This document shows, piece after piece, positions 54,000 to 62,839 of a stretch of 64,000 nt of DNA. The translations under genes and the position numbers were made by a program. This DNA is from Paenibacillaceae bacterium (GTDB lineage: Bacteria > Bacillota > Bacilli > Paenibacillales > Paenibacillaceae). The first letter of the stretch is position 1. Each line of letters opens with the position of its first letter. The stretch lies in the NCBI GenBank assembly GCA_004134985.1, contig REGQ01000001.1:186001-250000 (forward strand), read 5' to 3'. The notes beneath the pieces were generated by a model. The model was given only the letters and a program-made list of their open reading frames with translations, had not been told where the DNA came from and did no database searches.

Positions 54000-54896
54000 A
54001 TGCTTTATTCGCTTTCCCGACTATCGAATCTTGATGTGAAATGGGCCGGGGTGCTTGATACAAATATCATTCCGAGCTTCTACAGCCGAAGTCATTACAA
54101 TCCCTATTATCAGTTTATTGTTGCCGCTGAAGGAAAGGTAAGGCTGCAGGTCGAGGGAAAGAAAACAACCCTGCAGGCCGGCGATTCGCTGCTGCTTTGT
54201 CCATGGGAGCAGCACGAGGGTTGGCAAGCTGACGAAAACGGCGGCACGTTTTTCTGGGTGCAATTCTCTTGCGATCCAGGGATGAACGAATTCGCACTGG
54301 ATCGCGCGACCGAACTAAATATTGTCCATGTCGAGCGCACCGAGTTGCGCACGGTCGTCCATAATCACAATGATCTGCTTATTCTGCCCCGCCAGTTTCA
54401 AAACCGGCAGCGTTATCCCATGCTCGTACTGTTCGAACAGTTAATCGCTGCGATGAACAAACCTGTTGGCTATTTTCGCTATCGCGCTACATTGCTGCTG
54501 TCCGAGCTGCTGCGGCTGCTGGCGGAAGACTTTCTGGAGCAAAGCCAATTGAGCACCAGTGTGCCCGCATCCTATATTACGTTCCGCAAACTTGTTGACC
54601 ATCTGAACAACTATTATGAGAGGGATGTTTCGGGAGAGGGACTGGAGCAGCGCATGGAGCGCAAATACAGCTATCTCTGCCAAGTGTTCAAGAAGTATTC
54701 GGGCACCTCCATTAATCACTATGTTCAGCAGCTGCGCTTGCAGCGCGCTGAATACTTGCTGCTTGGCACTTCAAGAAGCATCAAAGATATTGCACAGGAG
54801 GTTGGCTACTCCGACCCGTTCTATTTCAGCCGGCTTTTCAAAAAAAACTACGGCATCGCCCCGCAGCAATATCGTGGCGACTCCCAAACAAAATAA
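54000..54896 (+). CDS. AraC-family transcriptional regulator
   Basis: An N-terminal cupin-like sugar-sensing domain (residues ~20-100; LQAGDSLLLCPWEQHEGW) and a C-terminal double helix-turn-helix (~200-298) with VEQ-like spacing: the second HTH reads S-I-K-D-I-A-Q-E-V-G-Y-S-D-P-F-Y-F-S-R-L-F-K-K, the AraC signature. 298 aa. The ATG lies five bases after GGAGG; a TTG four codons upstream abuts the site and is rejected. It is divergent from the ADP-ribosylglycohydrolase-fold gene, its most likely target. Confidence 0.92.
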   Translation: MLYSLSRLSNLDVKWAGVLDTNIIPSFYSRSHYNPYYQFIVAAEGKVRLQVEGKKTTLQAGDSLLLCPWEQHEGWQADENGGTFFWVQFSCDPGMNEFALDRATELNIVHVERTELRTVVHNHNDLLILPRQFQNRQRYPMLVLFEQLIAAMNKPVGYFRYRATLLLSELLRLLAEDFLEQSQLSTSVPASYITFRKLVDHLNNYYERDVSGEGLEQRMERKYSYLCQVFKKYSGTSINHYVQQLRLQRAEYLLLGTSRSIKDIAQEVGYSDPFYFSRLFKKNYGIAPQQYRGDSQTK

Positions 54897-54954
54897 TAGC
54901 CATCCATTATGCCGATCGGCGGGATGATGCCGGTTGGCTAGCCTAAGATAACAG

Positions 54955-54995
54955 AAAGAACCTCCAGCCTGTCATGCAGGCTTGGAGGTTCTTTT
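54955..54995. terminator. Bidirectional terminator between AraC and SLH genes
   Basis: A long stem AAGAACCTCCA.../...TGGAGGTTCTT with one bulge and a TCATG-type loop, then CTTTTCG on the plus strand. Confidence 0.88.
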
Positions 54996-55001
54996 CGCTT
55001 A

Positions 55002-56795
55002 TTACAGCTTGCTCACATCCATCCACTTCAGCAGGATAGACAAACTCTCGGCACGAGTGGCTTCTTTGCCTGGTGCAAAACTTCCGTCGGGATAACCAGC
55101 AATTATTCCCAAACTTTGCGCCTCGGCTACCGCTTCCTCCGCTTGTTTGGAAATGCTCGAGCGGTCCTTGAATGTTAATGGGCCACTGTTCAGAGGGGCT
55201 CCACCTGCCAGTTTATAGGCATGCATAACGATTACGGCTATTTCTTCCCGTGTTACGGGATCGAATGGTCGGAGCGCTTTTCCTTCCCCCAGAATAACTG
55301 CTGTCGAAAGCCCGGTTTCGGTCTCAAACCATTTGCCGGCCGCCCCCTCTGAATGAGGCGTGCCCCCTCTGTCCAGCTTCAGTACCCGGGATACTAGCGC
55401 GACAAGTTCTGCGCGAGTAATTTTACTGTTCGGGGAAAACTTGTCTGCGGTCACACCGTTCACAATCTGCCTGGCTGTCATTACTTCGATGGTCCGCTTC
55501 GCCCAGTGATCGGTAATATCCGTGAACGTCCTGACCGATTCCACCAGCACATATTCGCCAAACTGGTCTGTTTCAAAGACAAGCTTGCCATCGATCACCC
55601 TTCCGCCTATATAGGTCCAAGCATCATCTGCTTCTTTCCGATATACCGCCAGCTTATCGGCGTCCTTCGTATGCGCTGGGATAGATAGCTTCACCGTTAT
55701 TGTCCCGCCCGCTTGGCTGAGATTCGTCGCTCCTGCCATTGCTGTGACACGATAAACTCGCTTGGCGATAAGATCGGCGGGAAGAGCAGTCCCTTCGGCA
55801 ATATGCTCGGCGAGCGCAACCGTTACATCCCCGGCGGCATCCACACCTGCAAGCGGAAGGCTCCACGCTGCAGTCTCATTCTGCAGTACAATCGGTTTGC
55901 CCGCTTCCTTGGCCTGGGCTATAATCTCCGCAGGCAGAACAATCGTCCGCTGCCCTGACGCATCGGCAGCCACATCCTTCAGATCAATCACCAATATAGC
56001 CAGCGCTTTATCTTCCAGAACAGCTTTCGCCCAAGCGGCATCCAGTTTAAAACGACCTTGCTCCGTTCCTTCTTCCACCTCATTGGTGTCCGGTTCCTTA
56101 TTCGTAGCGGCAGGACCCTGAACGACGAAAGAGGGCGGCGCTACAGGAGGGACTGGCGTACGCAGCGGTCTTACCGCAATTTCTCCCGATTTCTCACTTT
56201 CTCTGCCTGTATAATCAACGGCTGAGACGCTAAAATAATAGGTTTTGCCGTTCTCCAGTCCGTTCGCTGTAAAGGTGGAATCTCTCGCGATCGCCGGTTC
56301 CCCGTAAACACCGGATTCGGTACCGGAATATACCTTGTAGTAATCGACAGCAGCAGCAGGTTCCCAGCTTAGCAACGCAAGGCCGTCTCCGGGCGCTGCG
56401 GATACCGATGGCGCTTCAATCTGGCCATTGGAGTTCAAGCTTAGCAGCGCATAGATCATTCTGGCTGCTTCTGCGCGTGTCGCGTAACCGGTGTTCAATT
56501 CGTTGCCGCCCGCATCCAAACGATGTGCGAACTGTCTATCATTTTCTCCCAATACAGCTGCCGCTTTGTGCGTCATTGCGGCCATTTCCTGCTTGGAGAT
56601 CATTTGGTCCGGATTAAAATTACCTGACGGATCAGCGGCGGCAATCCCTTTTCCAGGCAGCAACAGCATCAAATAGGCAGGACCATATTTTTTAAAAAAG
56701 CGCAGCATGGGATTTTTGCCTTCAGGACGCAAGGCCTTTATCTTAGTGTCAGACCGTGCGAACACATCGCTCATCCTCTTTGCCCACCCTTCCAT
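55002..56795 (-). CDS. SLH-domain surface protein with fibronectin type III domain
   Basis: A cell-surface protein. C-terminus: three S-layer homology repeats (residues ~415-595; A-K-R-T-I-E-V-M-T, F-S-P-N-S-K-I-T-R-A-E-L, G-Y-P-D-G-S-F-A-P-G-K-E-A-T-R-A-E) that bind pyruvylated wall polymer. Centre: an Fn3 domain (~127-210), then a beta-rich region. The N-terminus has an odd, compressed SLH-like segment (DPSGNFNPDQMISKQEMAAM, ~55-74). The longest frame is listed, but Met30 (56708) gives MLRFFKKYGPAYLMLLLPG, a signal-peptide-like start, and is the more sensible start for an exported protein. The protein appears rearranged at its N-terminus. Confidence 0.8.
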   Translation of the reverse strand: MEGWAKRMSDVFARSDTKIKALRPEGKNPMLRFFKKYGPAYLMLLLPGKGIAAADPSGNFNPDQMISKQEMAAMTHKAAAVLGENDRQFAHRLDAGGNELNTGYATRAEAARMIYALLSLNSNGQIEAPSVSAAPGDGLALLSWEPAAAVDYYKVYSGTESGVYGEPAIARDSTFTANGLENGKTYYFSVSAVDYTGRESEKSGEIAVRPLRTPVPPVAPPSFVVQGPAATNKEPDTNEVEEGTEQGRFKLDAAWAKAVLEDKALAILVIDLKDVAADASGQRTIVLPAEIIAQAKEAGKPIVLQNETAAWSLPLAGVDAAGDVTVALAEHIAEGTALPADLIAKRVYRVTAMAGATNLSQAGGTITVKLSIPAHTKDADKLAVYRKEADDAWTYIGGRVIDGKLVFETDQFGEYVLVESVRTFTDITDHWAKRTIEVMTARQIVNGVTADKFSPNSKITRAELVALVSRVLKLDRGGTPHSEGAAGKWFETETGLSTAVILGEGKALRPFDPVTREEIAVIVMHAYKLAGGAPLNSGPLTFKDRSSISKQAEEAVAEAQSLGIIAGYPDGSFAPGKEATRAESLSILLKWMDVSKL

Positions 56796-57011
56796 TCATC
56801 CGTTAGCTGCTTCTCGTGAAAATCCATTGGTATTGCCCCTCTCTTTCTATTGGTAACGCTAGTATAGCAGCGGATTTTTGTGCGTTCACCCCCTTAAACT
56901 TTATAAATACTGCACAAATCGCAAGAAAATTTTCATACGGCAAGGGAAGGCATGCGGGTAATAAATATCAAGCTGGGTGGAAAATACGCAAAGCGGCGGA
57001 GCGGACAGGAC

Positions 57012-57044
57012 GGAGCGAAAGTGGAGCGAAAGTGGAGCGAAAAG
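57012..57044. repeat. 11-bp tandem repeat in a purine-rich tract
   Basis: GGAGCGAAAGT twice perfectly, then GGAGCGAAAAG, inside ~80 bases that are almost only purines on the plus strand. Confidence 0.8.
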
Positions 57045-57097
57045 GGCGAAACGAGAGAAGAGCGAGAGAGAAGAGCGAAAAGAGGAGCAGACATAGC

Positions 57098-57126
57098 GAA
57101 AGAGAGCCCCAGTCGGGCTCTCTTCG
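57098..57126 (-). terminator. Rho-independent terminator of the HAD gene
   Basis: Perfect 10-bp stem AAGAGAGCCC/GGGCTCTCTT; on the minus strand TTTCGCT follows. It lies 30 bases past the HAD stop. Confidence 0.75.
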
Positions 57127-57154
57127 TTGTACTGCCAAAATGCAGTGGATATGA

Positions 57155-57859
57155 CTAGCGTTTCAGAAGGGACAACAGTTCCTTAAATTCACTAATGTTG
57201 GCAGCAGCGCCCTCAAGCTCGCCGTCGTTCCCGTAACCGGCGTATTGGCAGGCAATCGCCGGCAAGCCGTTTTTGACGCCAGCTTCGACATCAGAGGAAC
57301 GGTCGCCGACCATCCAGGCCGACTGAATGTTATGTTTTTGCAGCAGAATGGCGACCAGATCCACCTTGCTTGCTGTCTGGTATTCGCCAGCGCTGTACAA
57401 TTCTTCAAAACATGAGGTGATGCCGAAGTTTTCCGCAACCCCTCTCACATAAGGCTCCAGTCCATTGCTCGCTACAAACAAGCGAATGCCTTGATCCTGC
57501 AGCTCGCGCAATGTCGTTTCCACTTGCGGGTACAGATTTCCCTGTCCGGCCTTCAATCCCTCATCCTCATATTGAAGCATCAACTCGTCTGCTCTGCGGT
57601 GGGCTTCAGGCGAGCCATCCGGCATGACCTTGCGCCAAATGTCCTCAAGCAGCATGCCGAGGCAGCCGATCAGCCGCTCCACAGGCGGCGTTTCCTGCAT
57701 ATACAGCCCCTCGTTGCGAAGCTGTTGGAATAGACGTTCATGTACATGAACGAGTAAATTTTCGGTTTGAAACAACGTACCGTCCATATCAAAAATGATC
57801 GCTTGCGGTTTGTCCAATTGCGTACTGTTGGTCTGTGAATGGTGTTGCTGCTGGCTCAT
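57155..57859 (-). CDS. HAD-superfamily phosphatase
   Basis: A haloacid-dehalogenase-type hydrolase. Motif I is A-I-I-F-D-M-D-G-T-L-F near residues 20-30 with the nucleophile Asp; the helical cap follows; motif II is L-F-V-A-S-N-G near 126, motif III includes K-V-D-L-V-A, and motif IV M-V-G-D-R-S-S-D-V-E near 182. It resembles phosphoglycolate phosphatase/beta-phosphoglucomutase relatives; the substrate is not clear. The ATG eight bases after AAAGGGGA is used; eight upstream codons lack a site. 234 aa. Confidence 0.85.
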   Translation of the reverse strand: MSQQQHHSQTNSTQLDKPQAIIFDMDGTLFQTENLLVHVHERLFQQLRNEGLYMQETPPVERLIGCLGMLLEDIWRKVMPDGSPEAHRRADELMLQYEDEGLKAGQGNLYPQVETTLRELQDQGIRLFVASNGLEPYVRGVAENFGITSCFEELYSAGEYQTASKVDLVAILLQKHNIQSAWMVGDRSSDVEAGVKNGLPAIACQYAGYGNDGELEGAAANISEFKELLSLLKR

Positions 57860-57929
57860 TGCTGTATTCCCCTTTCCAATCATGACTTTATCATACTGAA
57901 AAGCGGCCGTTACAGCAAGTTACCCGCCA

Positions 57930-59324
57930 CTATACAAGTCGCATCTGAATTTCCGTCTGATAATCGGCATAGTGCTTGTATTCACCGCTCATCCAAAGCA
58001 GCAGCGAAGGGCTGCCTGCAGCATGCCGGCTGAGGAACGGCCGGATTTGCAAAGCGGCTGACGAGGCGGTCACCGGCGCCGTTTCCCAGGATTTCCCTAC
58101 ATCCGCAGTTTGCCAGCATTCGATTTCAAACTGGCCGTCCACCTGTCTTGACAAGTACACAATGGACGGATCAGCGTGATTGAGAATCAAGCCGCCCGAG
58201 TAGAATTGCTCCCGCTCAACAGCATTTGCGGCGGTTTGGGGGAACCAGCTGCCAGCTGCAGTTATTTCATTCGTTTGCCACTGCGCTCCGTCCCACTGGC
58301 TGTAGTAATAGCGATGGTCTTCAGGGGTGACAAATACGGCGTAAACAAGGACGGGATGATTGTCCTTGTTCACAGCGACATCCCATATCCAGGCGCTCCG
58401 CTGGCAAGCAGGACCATCAAACACTTTGTCGATTTCCTCCAGCCGCAACGGCAGATCAGAAGCCGATTTCACCTTCGTCCCGTCTGCCCGATATATGCTG
58501 CCGTTGCTGTAGCGAGCATAATAAATGCTATTGTATGCTTCCTCATTCGGATGGCCGTCGGTGCAAGCGAAATCGATCGCATCCTCGCCATTGGAGGCGA
58601 AGCGGATGTACGGCCTCTGACCGCGATCGTCAATAAGCGTGCGGGCCGCTGACCAATCATTGTTCTCCAGGTCGTTAGTGGTGCTGAAAGCCGGCTTGAA
58701 ATTTCCTCCGCGCCAGAACAAGTAGAGCCGCTTCTCTTGTTTCAAGTAGACCGGATTCGGATAAGTGTATCCCTTGCCCCCCTCCGTATTGACAGGAAGC
58801 TGCCGCTCGCTGCTGAGCGTTGCCAACGTTTCCGGTTGGGCCGTTGTCCGGTAATACATCGCATTGCCATTATGTGCGGAATAGAAAATAGTTACTCGGC
58901 CGTCAGCATCGATATGCAAGGTCGGATTGGCATGATCGTCACGCTGCAGCGCTGCTTTGACAAGGAACGATTCGCTATATTCGTGCTCATGGTCATAGAA
59001 GCCAATTCGCACGTCTCCATACGATGTTAGCCAGCTTACATAGGTACGCTTGTATTGACCGGCATAATATAGCGCCCGCGGATCGGCAAAAAAACACCAT
59101 GCCCCGTCAGGCGTCAGTTGGTTCGTTGTCTGATTTGCCGGTTCATTGGTTGTCTGATTTGCCGGTTCATTGGTTGTCTGATTTGCCGGTTCATTGGTTG
59201 TCTGATCTGGCTCATTCGTTGTCTGAGCGGGTTGATTCGTTGTCTCAGTTGGCTGATCCGCTGTCTGATTTGCTGGCTCATTCGTTGTCTGCTTCACTGG
59301 GTGATTCGCGATCTGTTCCTCCAC
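57930..59324 (-). CDS. BNR-4 repeat (sialidase-like propeller) protein with repetitive N-terminus
   Basis: A beta-propeller protein. The segment GAWCFFADPRALYYAGQYKR near residues 73-92 with TYVSWLTSYGDVRIGFYDHE matches the start of BNR-4 proteins, a family near polysaccharide lyases and glycoside-acting enzymes. No lipobox or signal peptide is seen, so it would be cytoplasmic unless exported in another way. Residues ~12-70 are tandem units such as T-T-N-E-P-A-N-Q, encoded by 24-bp repeats. GTG start after GGGGAGG. It sits between amino-sugar genes and the HAD gene, suggesting a role in oligosaccharide use, unproven. Confidence 0.7.
   Translation of the reverse strand: MEEQIANHPVKQTTNEPANQTADQPTETTNQPAQTTNEPDQTTNEPANQTTNEPANQTTNEPANQTTNQLTPDGAWCFFADPRALYYAGQYKRTYVSWLTSYGDVRIGFYDHEHEYSESFLVKAALQRDDHANPTLHIDADGRVTIFYSAHNGNAMYYRTTAQPETLATLSSERQLPVNTEGGKGYTYPNPVYLKQEKRLYLFWRGGNFKPAFSTTNDLENNDWSAARTLIDDRGQRPYIRFASNGEDAIDFACTDGHPNEEAYNSIYYARYSNGSIYRADGTKVKSASDLPLRLEEIDKVFDGPACQRSAWIWDVAVNKDNHPVLVYAVFVTPEDHRYYYSQWDGAQWQTNEITAAGSWFPQTAANAVEREQFYSGGLILNHADPSIVYLSRQVDGQFEIECWQTADVGKSWETAPVTASSAALQIRPFLSRHAAGSPSLLLWMSGEYKHYADYQTEIQMRLV
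59119..59290 (-). repeat. 24-bp coding tandem repeat
   Basis: Plus-strand unit GGTTCATTGGTTGTCTGATTTGCC occurs perfectly at 59140 and 59164, flanked by degenerate copies on both sides; in frame it encodes T-T-N-E-P-A-N-Q repeats. Confidence 0.85.
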
Positions 59325-59459
59325 GTCCAGTCCTCCCCTGAACAGGCAGGCACGTTGGCCCGTCCCTGCTGATTGCCTTCGTGACTCATCCTAAACCTTA
59401 TCTATCCATTATAGTAAAACTAACCATCAGAAATCTTGTTATAACCTGCTGCAAACTGG

Positions 59460-60641
59460 CTATTCTGCTTTGCTATCGAATACGAGCTGCCCATCCTTGT
59501 AGGTACCGACAACCTCCAGTTGCGAAGCTGTCTTGCGCAGCAGCACAATATCAGCAGGCGCGCCCACCGTCAGTCCTGCTGCAGCAGCAAGCCCAAGAAA
59601 GGCGGAAGGCCGCACCGAAGCCATTTCCCAGGCATCGGCGAATGTGGCCAGCCCCCGCTGCCACAAATATTGAATGCCGCTAAGCAGCATTTGCACCGAA
59701 CCTGCCAGCACATGTTGATTGTCTTGCAGATGGAGTTTTCCTTCGGCAGTTAATACCACCTGCCCACCAACAGCCGTAGTATAGGCGCCAGGCGGCATTC
59801 CGCTTAAAGCTACCGCGTCGCTTACGAGCAGAGCGCGCTCTTTCTTCACCTTCATCACCACTTTAAGCACTTGATCAGGCAGGTGAAAACCATCGGAAAT
59901 GATGCAGCTCCACAGGTCGTCCTGGGCAAGCTGCTCCCACAAATAATTAGGATGGCGCGGCAGCATCAAATGTGCGCCATTGCCCAGATGCGTGGACAAT
60001 CGGGCTCCTGCCCGCACCGCCTCGTCTATCTGTTCCGGAGAAGCGGCTGTATGCCCAATGGACACGATAACACCGCTATTCGTACATCTCCGGATGAACT
60101 CGGCGCTATCGGGCCACTCCGGGGACATCGTTAGCATTCGTATTCGTCCACCGGACGCGTGCTGCCAGCGCAGAAACAGTTCCCAATTGGGCGGACGAAC
60201 CGCTTCAAGCGAATGCGCTCCGCGGGCGCCGTCTTCCGGGGAGATGAAGGGGCCTTCAAGATGAATGCCGCCAATTGAACTGGCAGCGGCCGGATCAAGT
60301 GCGCAAGCCTGTTGAATGCCAGCCATCGCTAGTGTAATCTCCTCCGGATGATTCGTAATAATGGTTGGCAGATATAAAGTTACGCCCTGCGCCCACAACT
60401 TTCTGGACACCGCTCCAGTGACTGTGGCTGAAACAGGCGTAGCATTGAAGTCCTCACCGCCATATCCGTTAATTTGCAGATCAACGAGGCCAGGGGCAAC
60501 GATATATTCCCCCTCCTCCCGGCCAAGCGGCGCTTGAATTTCATCGATCGCAGCGATTTTGTCCTGCTCAATGCGCAGTGAAACATACTCACCCGTTGCA
60601 TAATGATAGGCATTGATCGTATTGGCAGTGTTCGGTTTCAT
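59460..60641 (-). CDS. N-acetylglucosamine-6-phosphate deacetylase-like amidohydrolase, second copy
   Basis: A NagA-family TIM barrel of 393 aa, clearly different from the nagA at 15474. It has V-D-L-Q-I-N-G-Y-G-G (where the first copy has D-L-H-I-H-G-G-Y-G-G), GGIHLEGPFISPEDGARGAH near 123-142, GHTAASPEQ near 198, and HLGNGAHLMLPRHP in place of the usual H-x-F-N-A-M. The SDAVALSG motif holds the catalytic Asp. The Q-x-N variant is also found in enterobacterial NagA, so it can be active. The ATG overlaps the TGA of the upstream deaminase-like gene (ATGA). Related amino-sugar phosphates are the likely substrate. Confidence 0.82.
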   Translation of the reverse strand: MKPNTANTINAYHYATGEYVSLRIEQDKIAAIDEIQAPLGREEGEYIVAPGLVDLQINGYGGEDFNATPVSATVTGAVSRKLWAQGVTLYLPTIITNHPEEITLAMAGIQQACALDPAAASSIGGIHLEGPFISPEDGARGAHSLEAVRPPNWELFLRWQHASGGRIRMLTMSPEWPDSAEFIRRCTNSGVIVSIGHTAASPEQIDEAVRAGARLSTHLGNGAHLMLPRHPNYLWEQLAQDDLWSCIISDGFHLPDQVLKVVMKVKKERALLVSDAVALSGMPPGAYTTAVGGQVVLTAEGKLHLQDNQHVLAGSVQMLLSGIQYLWQRGLATFADAWEMASVRPSAFLGLAAAAGLTVGAPADIVLLRKTASQLEVVGTYKDGQLVFDSKAE

Positions 60642-61423
60642 AATGAGCTACCGAACGCAGCCTGATCGGTAAATACCGTACACCCGGAATGGGTGCGCAA
60701 TATGGTGGCAGGGCAGTCGGTTGCCAGCGGCCGTTTCAAATCGATGGCATGCTGCAGCGCCTCCCGTTTGCGAACGCCGGGCACGATACAGAACAAAGCG
60801 AACGCGCCCATTAAGGCTGGAATTGTTAGTGTGAGCGCGTGCGTCGGAACATCCTCGAAAGTAGCAAAGCAGCCGTCATTCACTTGCTGCGTTCGGCAGG
60901 CATCATCCAATTCGACTGGCTTAACGACAGCCGGATCATTAAAGTCGGCTACCGGCGGATCATTGAAGGCAAGATGTCCGTTTTCTCCAATCCCCATACA
61001 GACGATGTCCAGCGGGGCTGCAGTCAACAGAGCAGCATAACGGCTGCATTCTTCATCAATGCCGCTGCTCGGGTTAATGAGATGCACCAGGCCGGGATTT
61101 ACTTTATGCCAAATTCTTTCCTGCAAATAGCGGCTGAATGCTTGTGGCGCATCTTCACGAAGCCCGATATACTCATCCATATGGAACACCGTGATGCGTG
61201 ACCAGTCAATTCCTTCCTCTCCAGCCAAATGATCCAAAAATTCATTTTGCGATGGCGCTGCTGCAAACACCATCCTCACACCTGGCTGTTTGGCCAACAG
61301 ACTTCTAATATGCTGCGCCGCTGCCTTGCCAGCCGCCGCCCCCATCGCTTCTCGGTCGGCGTATACCTGAACCTTCATTTGGCTGACTTGGATGCTGCGT
61401 ACCGGGATATCCCTGCTGTTCAT
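60638..61423 (-). CDS. Glucosamine-6-phosphate deaminase-like protein, second copy
   Basis: A NagB/6-phosphogluconolactonase-fold protein of 261 aa. The phosphate region VFAAAPSQNEFLDHL replaces the LATGSTP loop of the first copy, a notable change; T-V-F-H-M-D-E-Y-I-G-L near 81 and GIGENGHLAFNDPPVADF near 147 keep the catalytic Asp and His/Glu region. It could be an isomerising deaminase for a different amino-sugar phosphate. The ATG follows GGGGGAGCGGGAGG. It is coupled to the NagA-like gene and is preceded on the same strand by the Gfo/Idh gene. Confidence 0.82.
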   Translation of the reverse strand: MNSRDIPVRSIQVSQMKVQVYADREAMGAAAGKAAAQHIRSLLAKQPGVRMVFAAAPSQNEFLDHLAGEEGIDWSRITVFHMDEYIGLREDAPQAFSRYLQERIWHKVNPGLVHLINPSSGIDEECSRYAALLTAAPLDIVCMGIGENGHLAFNDPPVADFNDPAVVKPVELDDACRTQQVNDGCFATFEDVPTHALTLTIPALMGAFALFCIVPGVRKREALQHAIDLKRPLATDCPATILRTHSGCTVFTDQAAFGSSL

Positions 61424-61511
61424 CCTCCCGCTCCCCCTCTTATAGTTGCTGTCTAATTCAATCGTGCGATTCCAATGATGCCAATTCCCATTTTAGAATT
61501 GTCAGTTTGAA

Positions 61512-62528
61512 TTACTCCACAACTGGATTTTGAACGATCCTTGCCCGCTCATCCGCGTCAATCGTCGCCTTTGCTGCGGCTATAATATCTGCAGAAGCAA
61601 TCATCGACGACTTGCCTGCAATCCGCTGCAAGAAATCTTCAGTAATGGTGCATGGCGCGGCTTCCAGGGCCAGCCGCCTTGGCGGTTCCTGATTTGTCGC
61701 ACACAGCAGCAGTTCGTCCGTGCCAGCCCCAGCTATTGGATCACCTGCGAGACGAAGCTCGGCAAAACCTTCTGTCCCGGTCACAAATATACGGCCATCC
61801 CCCCAGGTCCAGCTTGTCGCCGGTGTGTACCAATCCGCGTACAGTTGGGCGATGACACCATTGCCCATCACCACCTGCAAACTGGCCGCATCATAAAATC
61901 CCGGCCTATCCGGCAAGCTGCTCTTGACCTTCATGCCGTCAGACTCGTGTACCTCACTGCCCGTAAACCAGCGCAGCAGATCAAAATCATGCACAAGCAG
62001 ATCAATGATGATGCCGCCGCATTGTTCTTTGGAGAAAAACCATTCCGGCCGGGATGCCGCATTGAGCAAATGAGGCTTGCGCATGCCGATGCTTACAATT
62101 CGCCCCAGCTCTCCCGCTTCAATAAGGTTTTTAAGTGTGTGGACGGCCGGATTAAAGCGCTCGGTAAGCAGCATGCCGACCTCTATTTTCCCGCGTTCGA
62201 TAACCGCTTGCAGCCGTTCAAAGTCACCTCGATTCGTCACAGCGGGCTTGTCGATCATTACGGGCTTGCCATAGCGCTCGCATGTTTCAATGAGTCCAAT
62301 CTTCTCATTATTGATCGCCGAGCTGCCGATGATTGCCACATCCTCGGCAAACAACCGCTGCTGTTCCGTCACAATGGGGAGTGCGAATTGATCAGCCAGC
62401 CGCTTTGCCAGCCGCACATTGTTTGGCTCGTACAACCCGGCGCATTCGTAACCGAGCGCAATCATTTCGGCAATGAATATTTCGATATGCGCATGCTCAC
62501 AACCCACAATTGAAAATTTGGATGCCAT
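61512..62528 (-). CDS. Gfo/Idh/MocA family oxidoreductase
   Basis: A NAD(P)-dependent sugar dehydrogenase-like protein, 338 aa. The Rossmann start reads F-S-I-V-G-C-E-H-A-H, a variant of the G-x-G-x-x-x pattern; GKPVMIDKPAV near 88-98 is the family's (E/D)-K-P motif; IIIDLLVHDFDLLRWFTG near 175-192 carries the substrate-side D/H region. GGAGGGAG precedes the ATG. First gene of a probable operon with the second nagB- and nagA-like genes, and divergent from the ROK regulator. Substrate unknown, perhaps an amino-sugar derivative. Confidence 0.87.
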   Translation of the reverse strand: MASKFSIVGCEHAHIEIFIAEMIALGYECAGLYEPNNVRLAKRLADQFALPIVTEQQRLFAEDVAIIGSSAINNEKIGLIETCERYGKPVMIDKPAVTNRGDFERLQAVIERGKIEVGMLLTERFNPAVHTLKNLIEAGELGRIVSIGMRKPHLLNAASRPEWFFSKEQCGGIIIDLLVHDFDLLRWFTGSEVHESDGMKVKSSLPDRPGFYDAASLQVVMGNGVIAQLYADWYTPATSWTWGDGRIFVTGTEGFAELRLAGDPIAGAGTDELLLCATNQEPPRRLALEAAPCTITEDFLQRIAGKSSMIASADIIAAAKATIDADERARIVQNPVVE

Positions 62529-62839
62529 TTGTCTTTGCTCCCTCCAGTCATTTTGTTATTCCAAGTCTATTCTTGCGATCTGTGCAAAGCGTTCTCTCCA
62601 CATAGACGCCACCTCATGAACGTTACCGTGAAACGCTATACCATGAACATCACATCATAAACACCACACCGTACAAACCACATCATGAACTTCACTACTT
62701 GAACGCCACTTCATGAACACCCTTTTGAACTTCACAGCGTGAACGACATATCATGAACACCACCTCGTGAACTTCACACCAGTTGCGAGCTGAGTAAATC
62801 GCCTGTTATGATAGACGAAAAAAAGAAGGGGGCAGCCCG
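62529..62839. other. Divergent regulatory interval between Gfo/Idh and ROK genes
   Basis: No gene seen. Most of it (62611-62781) is a degenerate 14-bp repeat; the remainder holds the ribosome binding site of the ROK gene (AAGGGGG). Operators of the ROK protein may lie here, but no clear palindrome was found. Confidence 0.6.
62611..62781. repeat. Degenerate 14-bp tandem repeat (TGAAC-N2-CAC type)
   Basis: TGAAC or close variants recur at 62617, 62644, 62686, 62700, 62714, 62726, 62740, 62754 and 62768, mostly at 14-bp spacing, with CATGAACNNCACNN as the consensus unit. About 11 units with many changes. Confidence 0.7.

Larger units (their letters stand above)
56796..57154. other. SLH/HAD intergenic interval
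   Basis: No gene seen. It contains AT-rich leader sequence of the SLH gene, then a purine-rich stretch (57012-57090) with GGAGCGAAAGT repeated, and the terminator of the HAD gene. A short plus-strand frame through the purine tract (56952-57158) has highly biased composition and is not credible. Confidence 0.6.

Noticed and set aside
61530-62513. Long plus-strand frame antisense to the Gfo/Idh gene
   Set aside because: Shadow of a well-supported gene; no start site signal.
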